From NCBI RefSeq assembly GCF_014960965.1, contig NZ_CP063169.1:2513581-2577580 (forward strand): DNA of 64,000 nt. The letters run 5' to 3'. Both the position numbers and the translations under genes were made by a program. Each line of letters starts with the position of its first letter. The first letter of the stretch is position 1. Positions 53,704 through 63,286 of the stretch are shown one piece after another. The notes beneath the pieces are model-generated. The model did no database searches. It was not told the DNA's origin and was given only the letters and a program-made list of their open reading frames with translations. This stretch comes from Ruania alkalisoli. GTDB lineage: Bacteria; Actinomycetota; Actinomycetes; Actinomycetales; Beutenbergiaceae.

Positions 53704-53935
53704 CGCGTCAGTCTAGGCACCGGCGCGGGCTGCCCGCGGGCTAGGCCCGTGACCGAACCGACACGGATGCGTCGCGCCGTGCACCACTATGCCCCGCGGT
53801 GCGCCATCCCGGTCGCCGTGGTCACGCGGACCTGCCAGTACCTCACTGGTCACCTGGACGTCCCCTGCTGGTCAACCGCCGTTCGCCTGACCTCCCTAGC
53901 CTGCGTGGGTCCCGTCCCCGAACCGAAGGTTCCCC

Positions 53936-56900
53936 GTGGCCCGCAGGCAAGCCCGACTAGTCGCCGCCCTCACCGCATGCACACTCGCCGCGTTCGGCGT
54001 CGCTACCCCCGCTACAGCAGCCGAGCGAGACGCGCTCTTCGTCTCCGAGGTGGTCCCGAACAACGCCGGCTACGACCACTTCGAGTGGTTCGAGCTGCAC
54101 AACCCCGGTACGTCCACCGTCGACGTGAACGATTACCAGCTTGCCTACATCTACGGCGACTCCCCCGACACCAGCGGCGATGCGCCACTCGCGCTCGAGG
54201 GTGAGACGCAGATCGCAGCCGGCGAGACGCTGGTGGTGTGGCTGCGGTACACGAACAGCTCCGGCACCGTGAACTCCTTCGACTACACCGACGCCGACTT
54301 CCGCGCACACACCGGGCTCGCCGACGACGCCCCACTCGCCCATGCCACCGGTCAGCCCGGCATGGCCAATGGCGGCGGCCGTGGCATCCGCGTGACCGGA
54401 GCGAGCGAGACCACCTGGTCCTACTACATCGACGGCCTCGGCAACGACGTGAGCGCGACGTTCCGGCTGCCCGCCACCACCGAGGAATCCTCCTACCCAG
54501 TGCTGGCATCGGGCGTGACCCCCACGCCGGGCAGCATCGAAGCCGAGCAGCTCGTGCCCGCCGACCCGCCACCGGGCCCGGACCCCGAACCGTCCCCGGA
54601 GCCGGACCCGGACCTCGTGACTGCCCCGCTGCAGATCACCGAGGTCACCCCGGATTCCAGCAACGTGGGCACGGCGGACGGATATGAGTTCATCGAGGTG
54701 TACAACGCCACCTCCGAACCGGTCGACTTCTCCGACTACGCCCTGACCTACCTGTACCCGCAGGACTTCACCACCAACACCAACGAGGCGCACTGGCCCA
54801 GCGTGCCTCGCGATGTGGTGATCGACCCGGCCGGCACCCTGGTGCTCTGGATCAAGAACGGCCAGAACGACGATCTCGGTGACGCCGAGTTCAACGCCCA
54901 CTACGGCTCCGCCCTCACCCTCGGTGAGGACCTGGTGGAGATCTACCAAGGCGGAATGGCCAACGGCTCCTCCCGTGGGCTGGCGATCCGGACGAACACC
55001 GGGTTCGACGTCAACCGGGCCTACTACAACATGACCGAGGCGGATGACACCTCACCCGACCAGGGCATCCGCTACGCGGTCTCCGAGGACCTGCAGCTGC
55101 AGACCCTGCTCGACACTGCCCCCGCCACACCCGGCCGCGTGCAGGCCGACCAGATCCCCGACGGGCTCATGGTGGTCCCCGAGGACATGACCGCGCCGGT
55201 GATCGAGGACCTCACCCCGGCAGAGATCGACCCCACGCAGGACTTCACCCTCGAGTTCGAGATCACTGACGATGTCCAGGTCCGCACTGCGACGCTGAGC
55301 CTGACCAACGACATCGATGTTGCTGCCGACGCACCACCGAGGGAGGTCAACCTCACCCACGCCGGAGACAACCTGTACCGGACCACCGTCTCGGCGGTGG
55401 ATCTGACCGGGAAGTCCTCCTACACCTACAGCCTCACCATCACCGACGGGACCAACAGCCAGACCACCGAGACCGTCCAGGTCCCGGTCGCCGGTGCTTC
55501 GACGGAACCGGTACGGCTGAACGTCACCGACGGGCAGTTCGTCTCCGGCACCACCAGCATCTCCGCCGCCGGCGAGGCCTACCCGCCCACGCTCGACCTG
55601 GCGATCGACGGCACGTCCGTGGACACCGAAGCCGGCCTAGAGCGGGCACCGCAGTTCGTGTTCGAGGTCTCCCAGACCGACTTCTACTTCCGCAACGGTG
55701 TCCGCATCGGTGAGGACGTGCTGTACATCTTCGACGAGGGCACCTACGCCAACACGGTGACCATGTCCACCCCGGTACCGCTGGAGTACGTGACCCAGGG
55801 CGAGGACCTGACCGTCAGCATCTGGGCCGGCACCAAGGCCGCGCCGGAGATCGACCCCGACGAGAACAATGACGACTTCGTCATCTCCGGGATGCGGCTG
55901 CTGCTGCCGGACGGACGCACCTTGACCCCGGACGGCTACGACGACCCGAGCCAGACGATCGCGATGGGCGACTCCAGCGGCAAGCTCGACTTCTACGACT
56001 CAGTCTTCACGCTCCCCGATGACGCCTACACCGCACTGGCCCACACCTGGGATACGACTGCTGTGGCTGACGGCGAGTACGAGGTGAGTGCGACCGATGG
56101 CGAGCACCAGGCGAGTGCCACGGTGGTGGTGGACAACACCGCGCCGGAGGTGACGCCGTCGGTAGCCGACGGGCAGACCTATCAGGGCGAGATCGTCCTG
56201 GACGCCGAGATCAGCGACGGCTCCGGATCCGGTGTGGAGACGGTGACCGCCACTCTCGACGGCTCCGGCATCGAACTGCCGCACACCACGTCCTCGATCG
56301 ACCTCGCCACGGGCGAGCACGAACTGGTCATCACTGCCGCCGACAGCCTCGGCAACACGACCGAATCGGTCACCGTATTTGCGGTGCCCGACGAGTTCCC
56401 AGGTGCGGCCGCGACCGGACCCACCGACGGTGCCGAAGTGCAGCCGGGCGATGTGACCCTGACCGCGTCGGTCTCCGACCCGACCGGCGACCCGCTGGAT
56501 GTGGAGTTCCGGCAGGGCTACCGCTACGAACTGGGCGACGAAGAGATCACCACCACGCAGGGCACCACCCAGGACGCGGCCGCCCTGGAGCGCGAGGGCA
56601 GTGTGCTCACGGCCGCGGACCTGACAACTGACGCCGGTCTGGCGCCGGTGACCTCCGGCTCCGCCTTCCCGTTCACGCAGTTCGAGGTGCAGGTGCCTGC
56701 CGAGGCGGGCGCCGGTGCGGACGTCCGCCTGGCCTGGGAGGGCACGGCGGACGCCGAAGCGCAGGTGATCCTGTACGCCCTGGCCGCCGACGGCGGAGCC
56801 TGGGTCGAGGTGGACCGTCACCTGACCACGGCCGATGGTGAGCAGTTCAGCCTGGGCGGAACGGTCGCCGTCGGTGATCATGCTGCCGGCGGTGAGGTGA

Positions 56901-58384
56901 CGGTGCTGGTCCAGCACTCCGAGGGCTTCGCCGGAGCCGACCAGAGCCCGCGGGAGGACCTCGACCCCCACCACCCGGACGACACCCCGCGCAGCGAGTA
57001 CGACTTCACAATCGGCTGGGAGTCGGACACGCAGTACTACAACGAGGAGTTCTACGACCACCAGGTGGCCATCCACGACTACCTGCTGGAGCGCCGCGAG
57101 GAGCTCAACCTCCAGTACGTGATCCACACCGGCGACATCGTCGACGACTTCGACCAGCCCTACCAGTGGGAGAACGCCGACCCGCAGTACGCACGGTTCG
57201 ACGAAGCCGGGCTCCCCTACGGGGTGCTCGCCGGTAACCACGACGTGGGCAACCAACTCGCCGACTACAGCCAGTACTCGGCATGGTTCGGAGCCGACCG
57301 CTACGAGGGCAACCCCTGGTACGGCGAGTCCTTCCAGGACAACCGCGGCCACTACGACCTCATCAGCGCCGGCGGGATCGACTTCCTGATGCTGTACATG
57401 GGATGGGACCCGGGCGACGATGACATCGCGTGGATGAACGAGGTTCTCGCCGCTCACCCCGAGCGGGTGGCGATCGTGAACCTGCACGAGTTCATGCTCA
57501 CCACCGGTGGTCTCGGACCGATCCCGCAACGGATCATGGACGAGGTGGTGGCTACCAATCCGAACGTGCGGATGGTCACCTCCGGCCACTACCACGATGC
57601 CTTCCTCCGGGTGGACGGCTTCGACGACGACGGCGACGGCGTCGAGGACCGGCTGGTGCATTCGATGCTGTTCGACTATCAGGGTCTGCCCGAGGGCGGC
57701 CTGGGCTACCTGCGCCTGCTCCACTTCGACAATGAGTCCGAGCAGATGATGGTGCGCACGTTCAGCCCCTCCGAGAACCGGTACAACTCCGACGAGCCGA
57801 GCCTGCTTGGACCCGCGGAAGACCCGTACGTCTACCAGGACTTCTCGATCTCCTACGCCGATCTGCGGATCACTGCGCAGGACCGGGAGCTCGTGACGGA
57901 CTCCTTCACGGCCGAGGTGCTCGGCGAGACGGTGATCGCCACGTTCGAGGATGTTGCCACGGGGATGTCCGGTGCAGGCTCAGCGGACGGGCAGCGATCG
58001 CTGGCCCGGATGCCGGTGCCGAACCCGGATGGATCCGTCACTCTCTCGGCGATCTGGACCCTGACCGAGCCGGGCGAGTACGGCTGGTTCGTGCAGTCGG
58101 CCGACCCGAACGGTGCCGTCACCACTTCGGAGGTGATGACCTTCGTGGTCGCCGGTGCCGGGACCGGTGGATCCGACGCTGGTTCGGACGGTGGATCCGA
58201 TGGGGCGGGACCGGACGGTGCGGGCTCCGACGATGCAGGCGGCGGGTCTGACGGTTCCGGATCCGGCGGGGATCTCGCCGACACTGGTTCCGACGGACTG
58301 CTGGCCCTGGTCCTCGGCGCCGGGCTCATGCTGCTGCTCGGTGCGGCGCTGCGGGTGCGCAAGGCTCGCCCGACCGGGCGCTGA
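53936..58384 (+). CDS. Secreted, wall-anchored metallophosphoesterase with lamin-tail domains
   Basis: Modular surface protein of 1482 residues. Signal peptide: AALTACTLAAFGVATPATAAE (cleavage near residue 30). Two lamin-tail (LTD) domains follow at about 30-200 and 230-405, separated by a Pro-Glu-Asp linker, then Ig-like/beta-sandwich modules (about 420-900). The calcineurin-like phosphoesterase spans about 1025-1260 with HTGDIVDD, AGNHDVG and TSGHYHDA. A Gly/Ser/Asp-rich stretch precedes the sorting signal LADTG (about residue 1447), a hydrophobic helix and a basic end, as for class E sortase. LTD plus phosphoesterase proteins may degrade extracellular nucleotides or nucleic acids. GTG 53936 has GAAGG six bases upstream. 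Confidence 0.88.
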   Translation: MARRQARLVAALTACTLAAFGVATPATAAERDALFVSEVVPNNAGYDHFEWFELHNPGTSTVDVNDYQLAYIYGDSPDTSGDAPLALEGETQIAAGETLVVWLRYTNSSGTVNSFDYTDADFRAHTGLADDAPLAHATGQPGMANGGGRGIRVTGASETTWSYYIDGLGNDVSATFRLPATTEESSYPVLASGVTPTPGSIEAEQLVPADPPPGPDPEPSPEPDPDLVTAPLQITEVTPDSSNVGTADGYEFIEVYNATSEPVDFSDYALTYLYPQDFTTNTNEAHWPSVPRDVVIDPAGTLVLWIKNGQNDDLGDAEFNAHYGSALTLGEDLVEIYQGGMANGSSRGLAIRTNTGFDVNRAYYNMTEADDTSPDQGIRYAVSEDLQLQTLLDTAPATPGRVQADQIPDGLMVVPEDMTAPVIEDLTPAEIDPTQDFTLEFEITDDVQVRTATLSLTNDIDVAADAPPREVNLTHAGDNLYRTTVSAVDLTGKSSYTYSLTITDGTNSQTTETVQVPVAGASTEPVRLNVTDGQFVSGTTSISAAGEAYPPTLDLAIDGTSVDTEAGLERAPQFVFEVSQTDFYFRNGVRIGEDVLYIFDEGTYANTVTMSTPVPLEYVTQGEDLTVSIWAGTKAAPEIDPDENNDDFVISGMRLLLPDGRTLTPDGYDDPSQTIAMGDSSGKLDFYDSVFTLPDDAYTALAHTWDTTAVADGEYEVSATDGEHQASATVVVDNTAPEVTPSVADGQTYQGEIVLDAEISDGSGSGVETVTATLDGSGIELPHTTSSIDLATGEHELVITAADSLGNTTESVTVFAVPDEFPGAAATGPTDGAEVQPGDVTLTASVSDPTGDPLDVEFRQGYRYELGDEEITTTQGTTQDAAALEREGSVLTAADLTTDAGLAPVTSGSAFPFTQFEVQVPAEAGAGADVRLAWEGTADAEAQVILYALAADGGAWVEVDRHLTTADGEQFSLGGTVAVGDHAAGGEVTVLVQHSEGFAGADQSPREDLDPHHPDDTPRSEYDFTIGWESDTQYYNEEFYDHQVAIHDYLLERREELNLQYVIHTGDIVDDFDQPYQWENADPQYARFDEAGLPYGVLAGNHDVGNQLADYSQYSAWFGADRYEGNPWYGESFQDNRGHYDLISAGGIDFLMLYMGWDPGDDDIAWMNEVLAAHPERVAIVNLHEFMLTTGGLGPIPQRIMDEVVATNPNVRMVTSGHYHDAFLRVDGFDDDGDGVEDRLVHSMLFDYQGLPEGGLGYLRLLHFDNESEQMMVRTFSPSENRYNSDEPSLLGPAEDPYVYQDFSISYADLRITAQDRELVTDSFTAEVLGETVIATFEDVATGMSGAGSADGQRSLARMPVPNPDGSVTLSAIWTLTEPGEYGWFVQSADPNGAVTTSEVMTFVVAGAGTGGSDAGSDGGSDGAGPDGAGSDDAGGGSDGSGSGGDLADTGSDGLLALVLGAGLMLLLGAALRVRKARPTGR

Positions 58385-58403
58385 CCAGGCAATGACCGGA
58401 CGG

Positions 58404-58465
58404 AACTGACGGCGCTGGGGAAGTCCGTGCCAAATGTGGCACGGAGTGGCCCTGGCCCGTCAGTT
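58404..58465. terminator. Nested hairpin between convergent genes
   Basis: Inner stem TCCGTGCCA/TGGCACGGA (9 bp, loop aatg, 58424-58445) sits inside an outer stem AACTGACGG/CCGTCAGTT (9 bp, 58404-58412 with 58457-58465). The outer arm covers the exonuclease III stop codon. Its place between convergent genes suggests bidirectional termination; the plus-strand side ends in TTTCG. Confidence 0.7.
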
Positions 58466-59380
58466 TCGTCCCGCGGCGTAGTCGACAACGACCGGCGCGT
58501 GATCGCTGAGCCGCACCCCGCGATAGTCACGGTCCACCTCGGCGGTCACTGCCCGGCGGGCGAGACCGGGCGTCGCCAGGTGGTAGTCGATCCGCCAACC
58601 CGTATCCCGCTCGTATGCCCCGCCCAGCCAACTCCACCAGGAGTACGGACCCTCGGCGTGCGGATACAGGCGACGGACCACGTCCACCAACGTACGAGGG
58701 CTCAGCTGGCGGTCGAGCCAGTCTCGCTCCTCCGGCAGGAAGCCCTCCGCCTGCTGGGAGCGCCGCCAGTTCGCCACGTCCAGGCGAGTGTGGGCGATGT
58801 TGAGATCACCGGTGAGGAGGAACTCCCGGCCGCGGGCTCGAGCGGCCTTGCGCGATCGGGCAAGTTGACGGGCGAAGGCGTCCAGGAAGTGCATCTTGCG
58901 CTCGTACTTGGCACCGCCGTCGGGAGCCTCCCGCATCCGGCCGGCCAGTTGCAAATGCGCCGGGAGCCCGCCCTTGGGCAGGTAGAGCGTAGCCACGGTG
59001 AACGGCTCGTCGGCGAGGTCGACCTCGAGATAACGACCCTCGGCGGCGTACCGCGCGATACCCCGGGCCAGGGTGCCGTGACCGCCGCCCGCCGCCCAGG
59101 AACGCCCAGCGTCCGGGGCATGGACCAGCACCTCAGCGCCCCAGGTACGGACGGCAGCCGGAGCTCTCCGGGTGAGGATCGCGACACCGTTGCGCCCCGG
59201 AATGCCGCCAGGATCATAGGTGGCGTGATAGTCCCCGAAGGCGCCCTCAGGCAGATCCCCGACGGCGCAGCGCACCTCCTGCAGGGTGAGCACGTCGCAG
59301 TCCCGGGAGACCATCCACTCCCCGAAGCCGCGCCGGTGGGTGGCACGAATGCCGTTGATGTTGACCGAGGCGATACGCAC
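58460..59380 (-). CDS. xth: Exodeoxyribonuclease III / AP endonuclease
   Basis: DNA-repair nuclease of 306 residues that cuts at abasic sites and removes 3' blocks. The motifs RIASVNINGIRATHRRG, LTLQEVR, LLTGDLNIAHTRLDVANW, YSWWSWLGGAYERDTGWRIDYHLA and LSDHAPVV cover the catalytic Asn, Glu, Asp-Asn and Asp-His set. A few extra residues separate SWW motifs as in actinobacterial enzymes. The next gene upstream on the same strand is zwf, separated by a repeat cluster. Confidence 0.94.
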   Translation of the reverse strand: MRIASVNINGIRATHRRGFGEWMVSRDCDVLTLQEVRCAVGDLPEGAFGDYHATYDPGGIPGRNGVAILTRRAPAAVRTWGAEVLVHAPDAGRSWAAGGGHGTLARGIARYAAEGRYLEVDLADEPFTVATLYLPKGGLPAHLQLAGRMREAPDGGAKYERKMHFLDAFARQLARSRKAARARGREFLLTGDLNIAHTRLDVANWRRSQQAEGFLPEERDWLDRQLSPRTLVDVVRRLYPHAEGPYSWWSWLGGAYERDTGWRIDYHLATPGLARRAVTAEVDRDYRGVRLSDHAPVVVDYAAGRN

Positions 59381-59409
59381 GGCCCCCAGGGTACGCAGTC
59401 CCCCTCCCT

Positions 59410-59484
59410 GAAATCGCTCGTCGATCTGGCGACCAGATCGACGAGCGATTTCGGGAGGGGGGCGCCAGATCGACGAGCGATTTC
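59410..59484. repeat. Three copies of the 20-bp repeat core (H1-H3) forming a hairpin
   Basis: H1 (59410-59429, plus) and H2 (59433-59452, minus) form a perfect 20-bp inverted repeat around cga, with G/C-rich flanks (CCCCTCC and GGGAGGGG) lengthening the stem. H3 (59465-59484) repeats H2 exactly 12 bp further on. The core is GAAATCGCTCGTCGATCTGG, the same sequence as at 23714 and close to copies A-F near 39 kb. It lies between zwf and xth and could work as a terminator for zwf. Confidence 0.9.
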
Positions 59485-59524
59485 AGGGGGACGGGGTGGC
59501 GACCCGTCCAGTCCGGTGGGCGCG

Positions 59525-60958
59525 CTACTCCAGAGCGGCGCCCCAGGAGGACGGGACAGCCGTGCCGGCCGAGTACTCCTCCATCGGCACCTCTCCCCCG
59601 GCCCAGGCGGCGAGCACGTCATCGCAGATGCGCCAGCACTCTTCGGCCGCATCGCCACGGACGGTGAGCATCGGGTCGCCGTCGAGGATCCCGGCGAGCA
59701 CTTCACCGTAGGCCTCCAGCTCGGCCTCACGCAGCGTGGTCGCGAACACGCTCTGCTCGAGCGCGAGCGGGTCGGAGGTGGTGTTGGTGGTGATCCGCAG
59801 CTCCATCACGTCCGGGCTGAGCCCGATGACCAACCGGTCCTTCGGATCTGGACCGTGCAACCCGTCCGGCAGGTGCCGCACGTCGGCGAAGGTGATCACC
59901 ACATGCTTACGCGTGACCCCGAGCGCCTTGCCCGAGCGCAACGTGATGGGCACACCCGCCCACCGGGGATTGGCCACCTCGACCGTGAGCTGAGCGAGGG
60001 TCTCGGTCTCGCGCCCGGGAACCACCCCCTCCTCGTCGACGTAGGCCGGCACCTGCCGTTCGCCAACCGTCCCGGCCGTGTACCGCGCCCGCCGGCTCGC
60101 TGCCGCGGGGCTTCCGCCCCACAACCGGGTCGCCCGCAGCACCGCGGCTGTCGCGTCCCGCAAGTCCCGGTCGGTGATCCGCGCCGGCGGTTCCATCGTC
60201 ACCAGCGCCAGCACCTGCAGCAGGTGAGACTGGATCATGTCCCGCAACGCACCCGCATGGTCGTAGTACCCCGCCCGGCCCTCCAGGGCGAGCGACTCGT
60301 CGTAGGCGATCTCGATGGACTCGATGTGCTCTGCGCTCCACACCGCCTGGAACAGCCGGTTCGCGAATCGCAGCGCGATCAGGTCCAGCACTGTGGACTT
60401 GCCGAGGAAGTGGTCCACGCGGTGCACCTGCTGCTCCGGCACGAGCGTGGCGACCAGCTCGTTCAGATTCCGGGCGCTCGCCTCATTGCGTCCGAACGGC
60501 TTCTCCATCGCCAGATGCGTGCGCTCGGGCAACTCCACCTCCTGCAGTGCCTCGCACACCTTCTCCGTGACCGCGGGCGGGAGGGCGAAGTACAGCACGA
60601 GGTGACCTGCGCCGTCGGGCGTGGCCGGGTGGGCGCGGCGCCCACCGGTACGCGCCCCGACAGCGCACCCCGCGGCCTGACCGAGCACCGTGCGCAACGC
60701 CTCCGGATCGGTGACATCGGCGCGAACGTACGCGGCGCCGTCGGCGATCCTGCGAGCCACGGGCGCCGGTGCACCCCCGGCGGTCAGGGTGCGCTCGAGC
60801 ACCTCACCGAACGCGGCATCGCTCATCTCCACCCGGTCCGAGCCCACGATCCGCAGCTCTCGGTCCGGTTCACGCTCGAGCAAGGACCCGATCCCCGGCA
60901 ACAGTAGACGTCCGGTCAGATCCCCGGAGGCGCCGAGGATGACGAGGGTGCAGCTCAA
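59525..60958 (-). CDS. zwf: Glucose-6-phosphate dehydrogenase
   Basis: First enzyme of the oxidative pentose phosphate pathway, 477 residues. LVILGASGDLTGRLLLPG is the nucleotide-binding start and RVDHFLGKSTVLDLIALRFANRLFQAVWS carries the catalytic His-Lys region; DMIQSHLLQVLALVTMEPP follows as expected. It has an unusually Ala/Gly-rich second strand region compared with the main cellular enzyme and may be a second copy. Its ATG overlaps the stop of the GH15 gene, so glucose released by GH15 may feed it through glucokinase. Confidence 0.93.
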   Translation of the reverse strand: MSCTLVILGASGDLTGRLLLPGIGSLLEREPDRELRIVGSDRVEMSDAAFGEVLERTLTAGGAPAPVARRIADGAAYVRADVTDPEALRTVLGQAAGCAVGARTGGRRAHPATPDGAGHLVLYFALPPAVTEKVCEALQEVELPERTHLAMEKPFGRNEASARNLNELVATLVPEQQVHRVDHFLGKSTVLDLIALRFANRLFQAVWSAEHIESIEIAYDESLALEGRAGYYDHAGALRDMIQSHLLQVLALVTMEPPARITDRDLRDATAAVLRATRLWGGSPAAASRRARYTAGTVGERQVPAYVDEEGVVPGRETETLAQLTVEVANPRWAGVPITLRSGKALGVTRKHVVITFADVRHLPDGLHGPDPKDRLVIGLSPDVMELRITTNTTSDPLALEQSVFATTLREAELEAYGEVLAGILDGDPMLTVRGDAAEECWRICDDVLAAWAGGEVPMEEYSAGTAVPSSWGAALE

Positions 60959-62751
60959 CGAGGGCTCCGATCGGTGGGGGCGACGTCTTCGAGGGCATCG
61001 GCGGCGCGCACGAGCGCCAGGTGCGAGAAGGCCTGCGGGAAGTTTCCCATCTGCCGCTGACCGTCCGGGTCATACTCCTCGGCGAGCAGCCCCAGATCGG
61101 TCCCGCAGTCGACGAGCCGATCCATCAGCGCGGTCGCCTCCTCGACCCGGCCGCTGAAGGCATACTGCTCGACCAGCCAGAACGAGCACGCCAGGAACGG
61201 GTACTCGTCGCCGCTCAACCCGTCAGTACCGTTGGTGCGGTAGCGCAGCAGCAGCCCATCGTGCATGAGCTCGACCTCCATCTGCGCCACCGACATCAGC
61301 ATCCGCGGATCGTCGTAGGGAACGAACCCGGTCTGCGGGATCTGCAGCAGCGAGGCGTCGACCTCATCGGTGTCATAGTGCTGCACGAACCCGCCGGTCA
61401 CCGGATGCACGCCACGGGTCAGGATCTCGGTGCGCAGTTCCTCGCGCAGCCGAGCCCACTCCTCCACCGGCCCGGGGAGCCCGAAGTCGGAGACCGCCCG
61501 CACACCCCGGTCCAGCGCCGCCCACACCATCACCCGGGAGTGGGTGAAGTAGTGCGGATCGCCGCGCATCTCCCACAGGCCCTGGTCCTTGCGATCGACG
61601 TGCCGGGCGGCGAAATCGATCATCGCCCGCTGCAGCGACCAGGAGAACTCGTCCTCGTCCACACCTGCACGCCGCAGCTTGTCCAGTGCGATGATCACCT
61701 CACCGACGACGTCCGCCTGGAACTGCGCGACGGCACCGTTGCCGATGCGCACCGGCCGGGAGTCGAGGTGGCCGGGCAGGTGGTCAAGAATGCGTTCGGG
61801 GAGCTGGCGCTCACCGGCGATGCCGTACATGATCTGCAGATCGTCGGGGTCTCCGGCCACGGCCCGCAGCAGCCAGTCGCGCCAGTGGTGGGCGATTCCG
61901 GTGCGCCCGTGTGCGAGCAACGCCTCCAGCGTGAGGGCGGAATCGCGCAGCCAGCAGTACCGGTAGTCCCAGTTGCGCTCGCCGCCCGGGTCCTCCGGCA
62001 GGGAGGTGGTGGGCGCCGCCACGATGCCACCGGTCTCCACGTGGGTCAGCGCCCGCAGCACCAGCAACGAGCGTTCGACGGCGCCCGACCAGTGCCCGTG
62101 CACGCTCGCCTTGCCAACCCACTCCCGCCAGTAGGTACGCGTCTCCTCCAGTGCCGCAGGCACGTCCAGCGGGTCTGGTTCGGGCCGGTAGGAGGCCGAC
62201 CAGGTCAGATCCCACACCGCCTCCTCCCCCTCGGTCAGGGTGAAGGACCCTTCGTGACGGCGACCGGCCGCCGTCAGAGCAGGCCCGCGGAGCAGGTAGG
62301 CGTCCGGGCCGGCGATCGCGACCAGTGTCACACCCTCGTCGCCCTGCCCCTCTCCCTCTCGCCGTACCCACGGCAACGAGGCGGCGTACTCGGGCCGCAG
62401 CCGCAGGTCGTGCACGATCGTCACCTCGCCGGCGGTGCATCGAACCGAACGCACGATATCGGCCCGGTCACCGTCGATCGGCATGAATTCGACGATCTCG
62501 CACTCCCCCGTGGGAGTGGACCATGAGCTGCGGAGCACGAAGGTGCCCGGTTCGTAGGACCGCCCGGTGAGCGTGCCCTGCGAGGGTGCCATCAGCCAGC
62601 GGCCATGATCGGGCGTGCCGAGGATGGCGGCGAACACCGAGTCGGAGTCAAAACGCGGCAGGCAGAGCCAGTCGATACTGCCGTCGGTGGAGGTCAGAGC
62701 TACGGTGTGCAGGTCAGCCAGGAGTGCGTAGTCACCGATCGAAGAGCTCAC
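60955..62751 (-). CDS. Glycoside hydrolase family 15 (glucoamylase/trehalase type)
   Basis: Cytoplasmic GH15 enzyme of 598 residues. The N-terminal beta-sandwich begins SSSIGDYALLADLHTVALTSTDGSIDWLCLPRFDS, a signature of actinobacterial GH15 proteins. The (alpha/alpha)6 domain has GERNWDYRYCWLRDSALTLEAL and NEDGxx-equivalent GLWEMRGDPHYFTHSRVMVWAALDRG, with a catalytic glutamate in the latter. Relatives include trehalases of mycobacteria and glucoamylases; the substrate is undecided. No signal peptide is present. I use GTG 62751 at the family's usual start; GTG 62784 is an alternative. It overlaps zwf by four bases. Confidence 0.9.
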   Translation of the reverse strand: MSSSIGDYALLADLHTVALTSTDGSIDWLCLPRFDSDSVFAAILGTPDHGRWLMAPSQGTLTGRSYEPGTFVLRSSWSTPTGECEIVEFMPIDGDRADIVRSVRCTAGEVTIVHDLRLRPEYAASLPWVRREGEGQGDEGVTLVAIAGPDAYLLRGPALTAAGRRHEGSFTLTEGEEAVWDLTWSASYRPEPDPLDVPAALEETRTYWREWVGKASVHGHWSGAVERSLLVLRALTHVETGGIVAAPTTSLPEDPGGERNWDYRYCWLRDSALTLEALLAHGRTGIAHHWRDWLLRAVAGDPDDLQIMYGIAGERQLPERILDHLPGHLDSRPVRIGNGAVAQFQADVVGEVIIALDKLRRAGVDEDEFSWSLQRAMIDFAARHVDRKDQGLWEMRGDPHYFTHSRVMVWAALDRGVRAVSDFGLPGPVEEWARLREELRTEILTRGVHPVTGGFVQHYDTDEVDASLLQIPQTGFVPYDDPRMLMSVAQMEVELMHDGLLLRYRTNGTDGLSGDEYPFLACSFWLVEQYAFSGRVEEATALMDRLVDCGTDLGLLAEEYDPDGQRQMGNFPQAFSHLALVRAADALEDVAPTDRSPR

Positions 62752-62810
62752 CCGTCCAGACAACCATGCCCGCGCGGCCACCACAATCGGTTGGCGCCCA
62801 CGGGGTCCGA

Positions 62811-63227
62811 TCAGTCCAGGCCGGAGAGCCGGAAGATCGGAAACACGCGACCCTCAGAGGTCTTCTCGTACTCGGCGAATCCGGGCGAGAGGGCTTTGAA
62901 CCGCTCCCACATGGCCGCTCGCGCGGGCTCCTCGAGCTCGCTGACTGCGGCGGTCAGAGTGCGGATCGGCTCGCCCGGCACCTCGATCTGCACATGCTGG
63001 GCGCGGCGCAAGCCGTACACCCAGGCCGGATGCTTCGGGGCGCCCGCAGCCGAGGCCACGACGTGCCAGCCGTTGTCCAGGTGGATCGAGGCCAGCGGCC
63101 GCACCCGCTCGGTTCCGTCCTTCTTCGGCACGTGCACGAGCACGAGTGACGTGCCGAATCGCATTGGCTCGTTGACCTCGCCGTTGTTGGCCCGGAAGGT
63201 GTCGATGATCTGCTGGTTGAAGTCCAT
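62811..63227 (-). CDS. Nitroreductase-fold deazaflavin (F420)-dependent protein
   Basis: Protein of 138 residues of the DDN/DUF385 group (FNQQIIDTFRANNGEVNE, LVLVHVPKKDGTERVRPLASIHLDNGWHVVASAAGAPKHPAWVYGLRRAQHVQIE). The split beta-barrel of this family binds F420 and reduces quinones or other electrophiles. No F420 biosynthesis gene is in the window. ATG 63227 is placed at the conserved N-terminus; the longer open frame to 63296 overlaps the divergent M23 gene. Confidence 0.9.
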   Translation of the reverse strand: MDFNQQIIDTFRANNGEVNEPMRFGTSLVLVHVPKKDGTERVRPLASIHLDNGWHVVASAAGAPKHPAWVYGLRRAQHVQIEVPGEPIRTLTAAVSELEEPARAAMWERFKALSPGFAEYEKTSEGRVFPIFRLSGLD

Positions 63228-63286
63228 GGTCAGCGCAACGGCGGGTGCCGGCCGGACATTCCTCCCGGCCGGGTAGCGTCTGCTTC

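Noticed and set aside
53704-53935. A tRNA or small RNA gene in the gap before the large phosphoesterase
   Set aside because: No cloverleaf arms or conserved T-loop sequence could be found; only a few GC-rich inverted stretches are visible.
58427-60907. An 826-codon plus-strand open frame
   Set aside because: Antisense to xth and zwf, crossing the repeat cluster; no protein family features.
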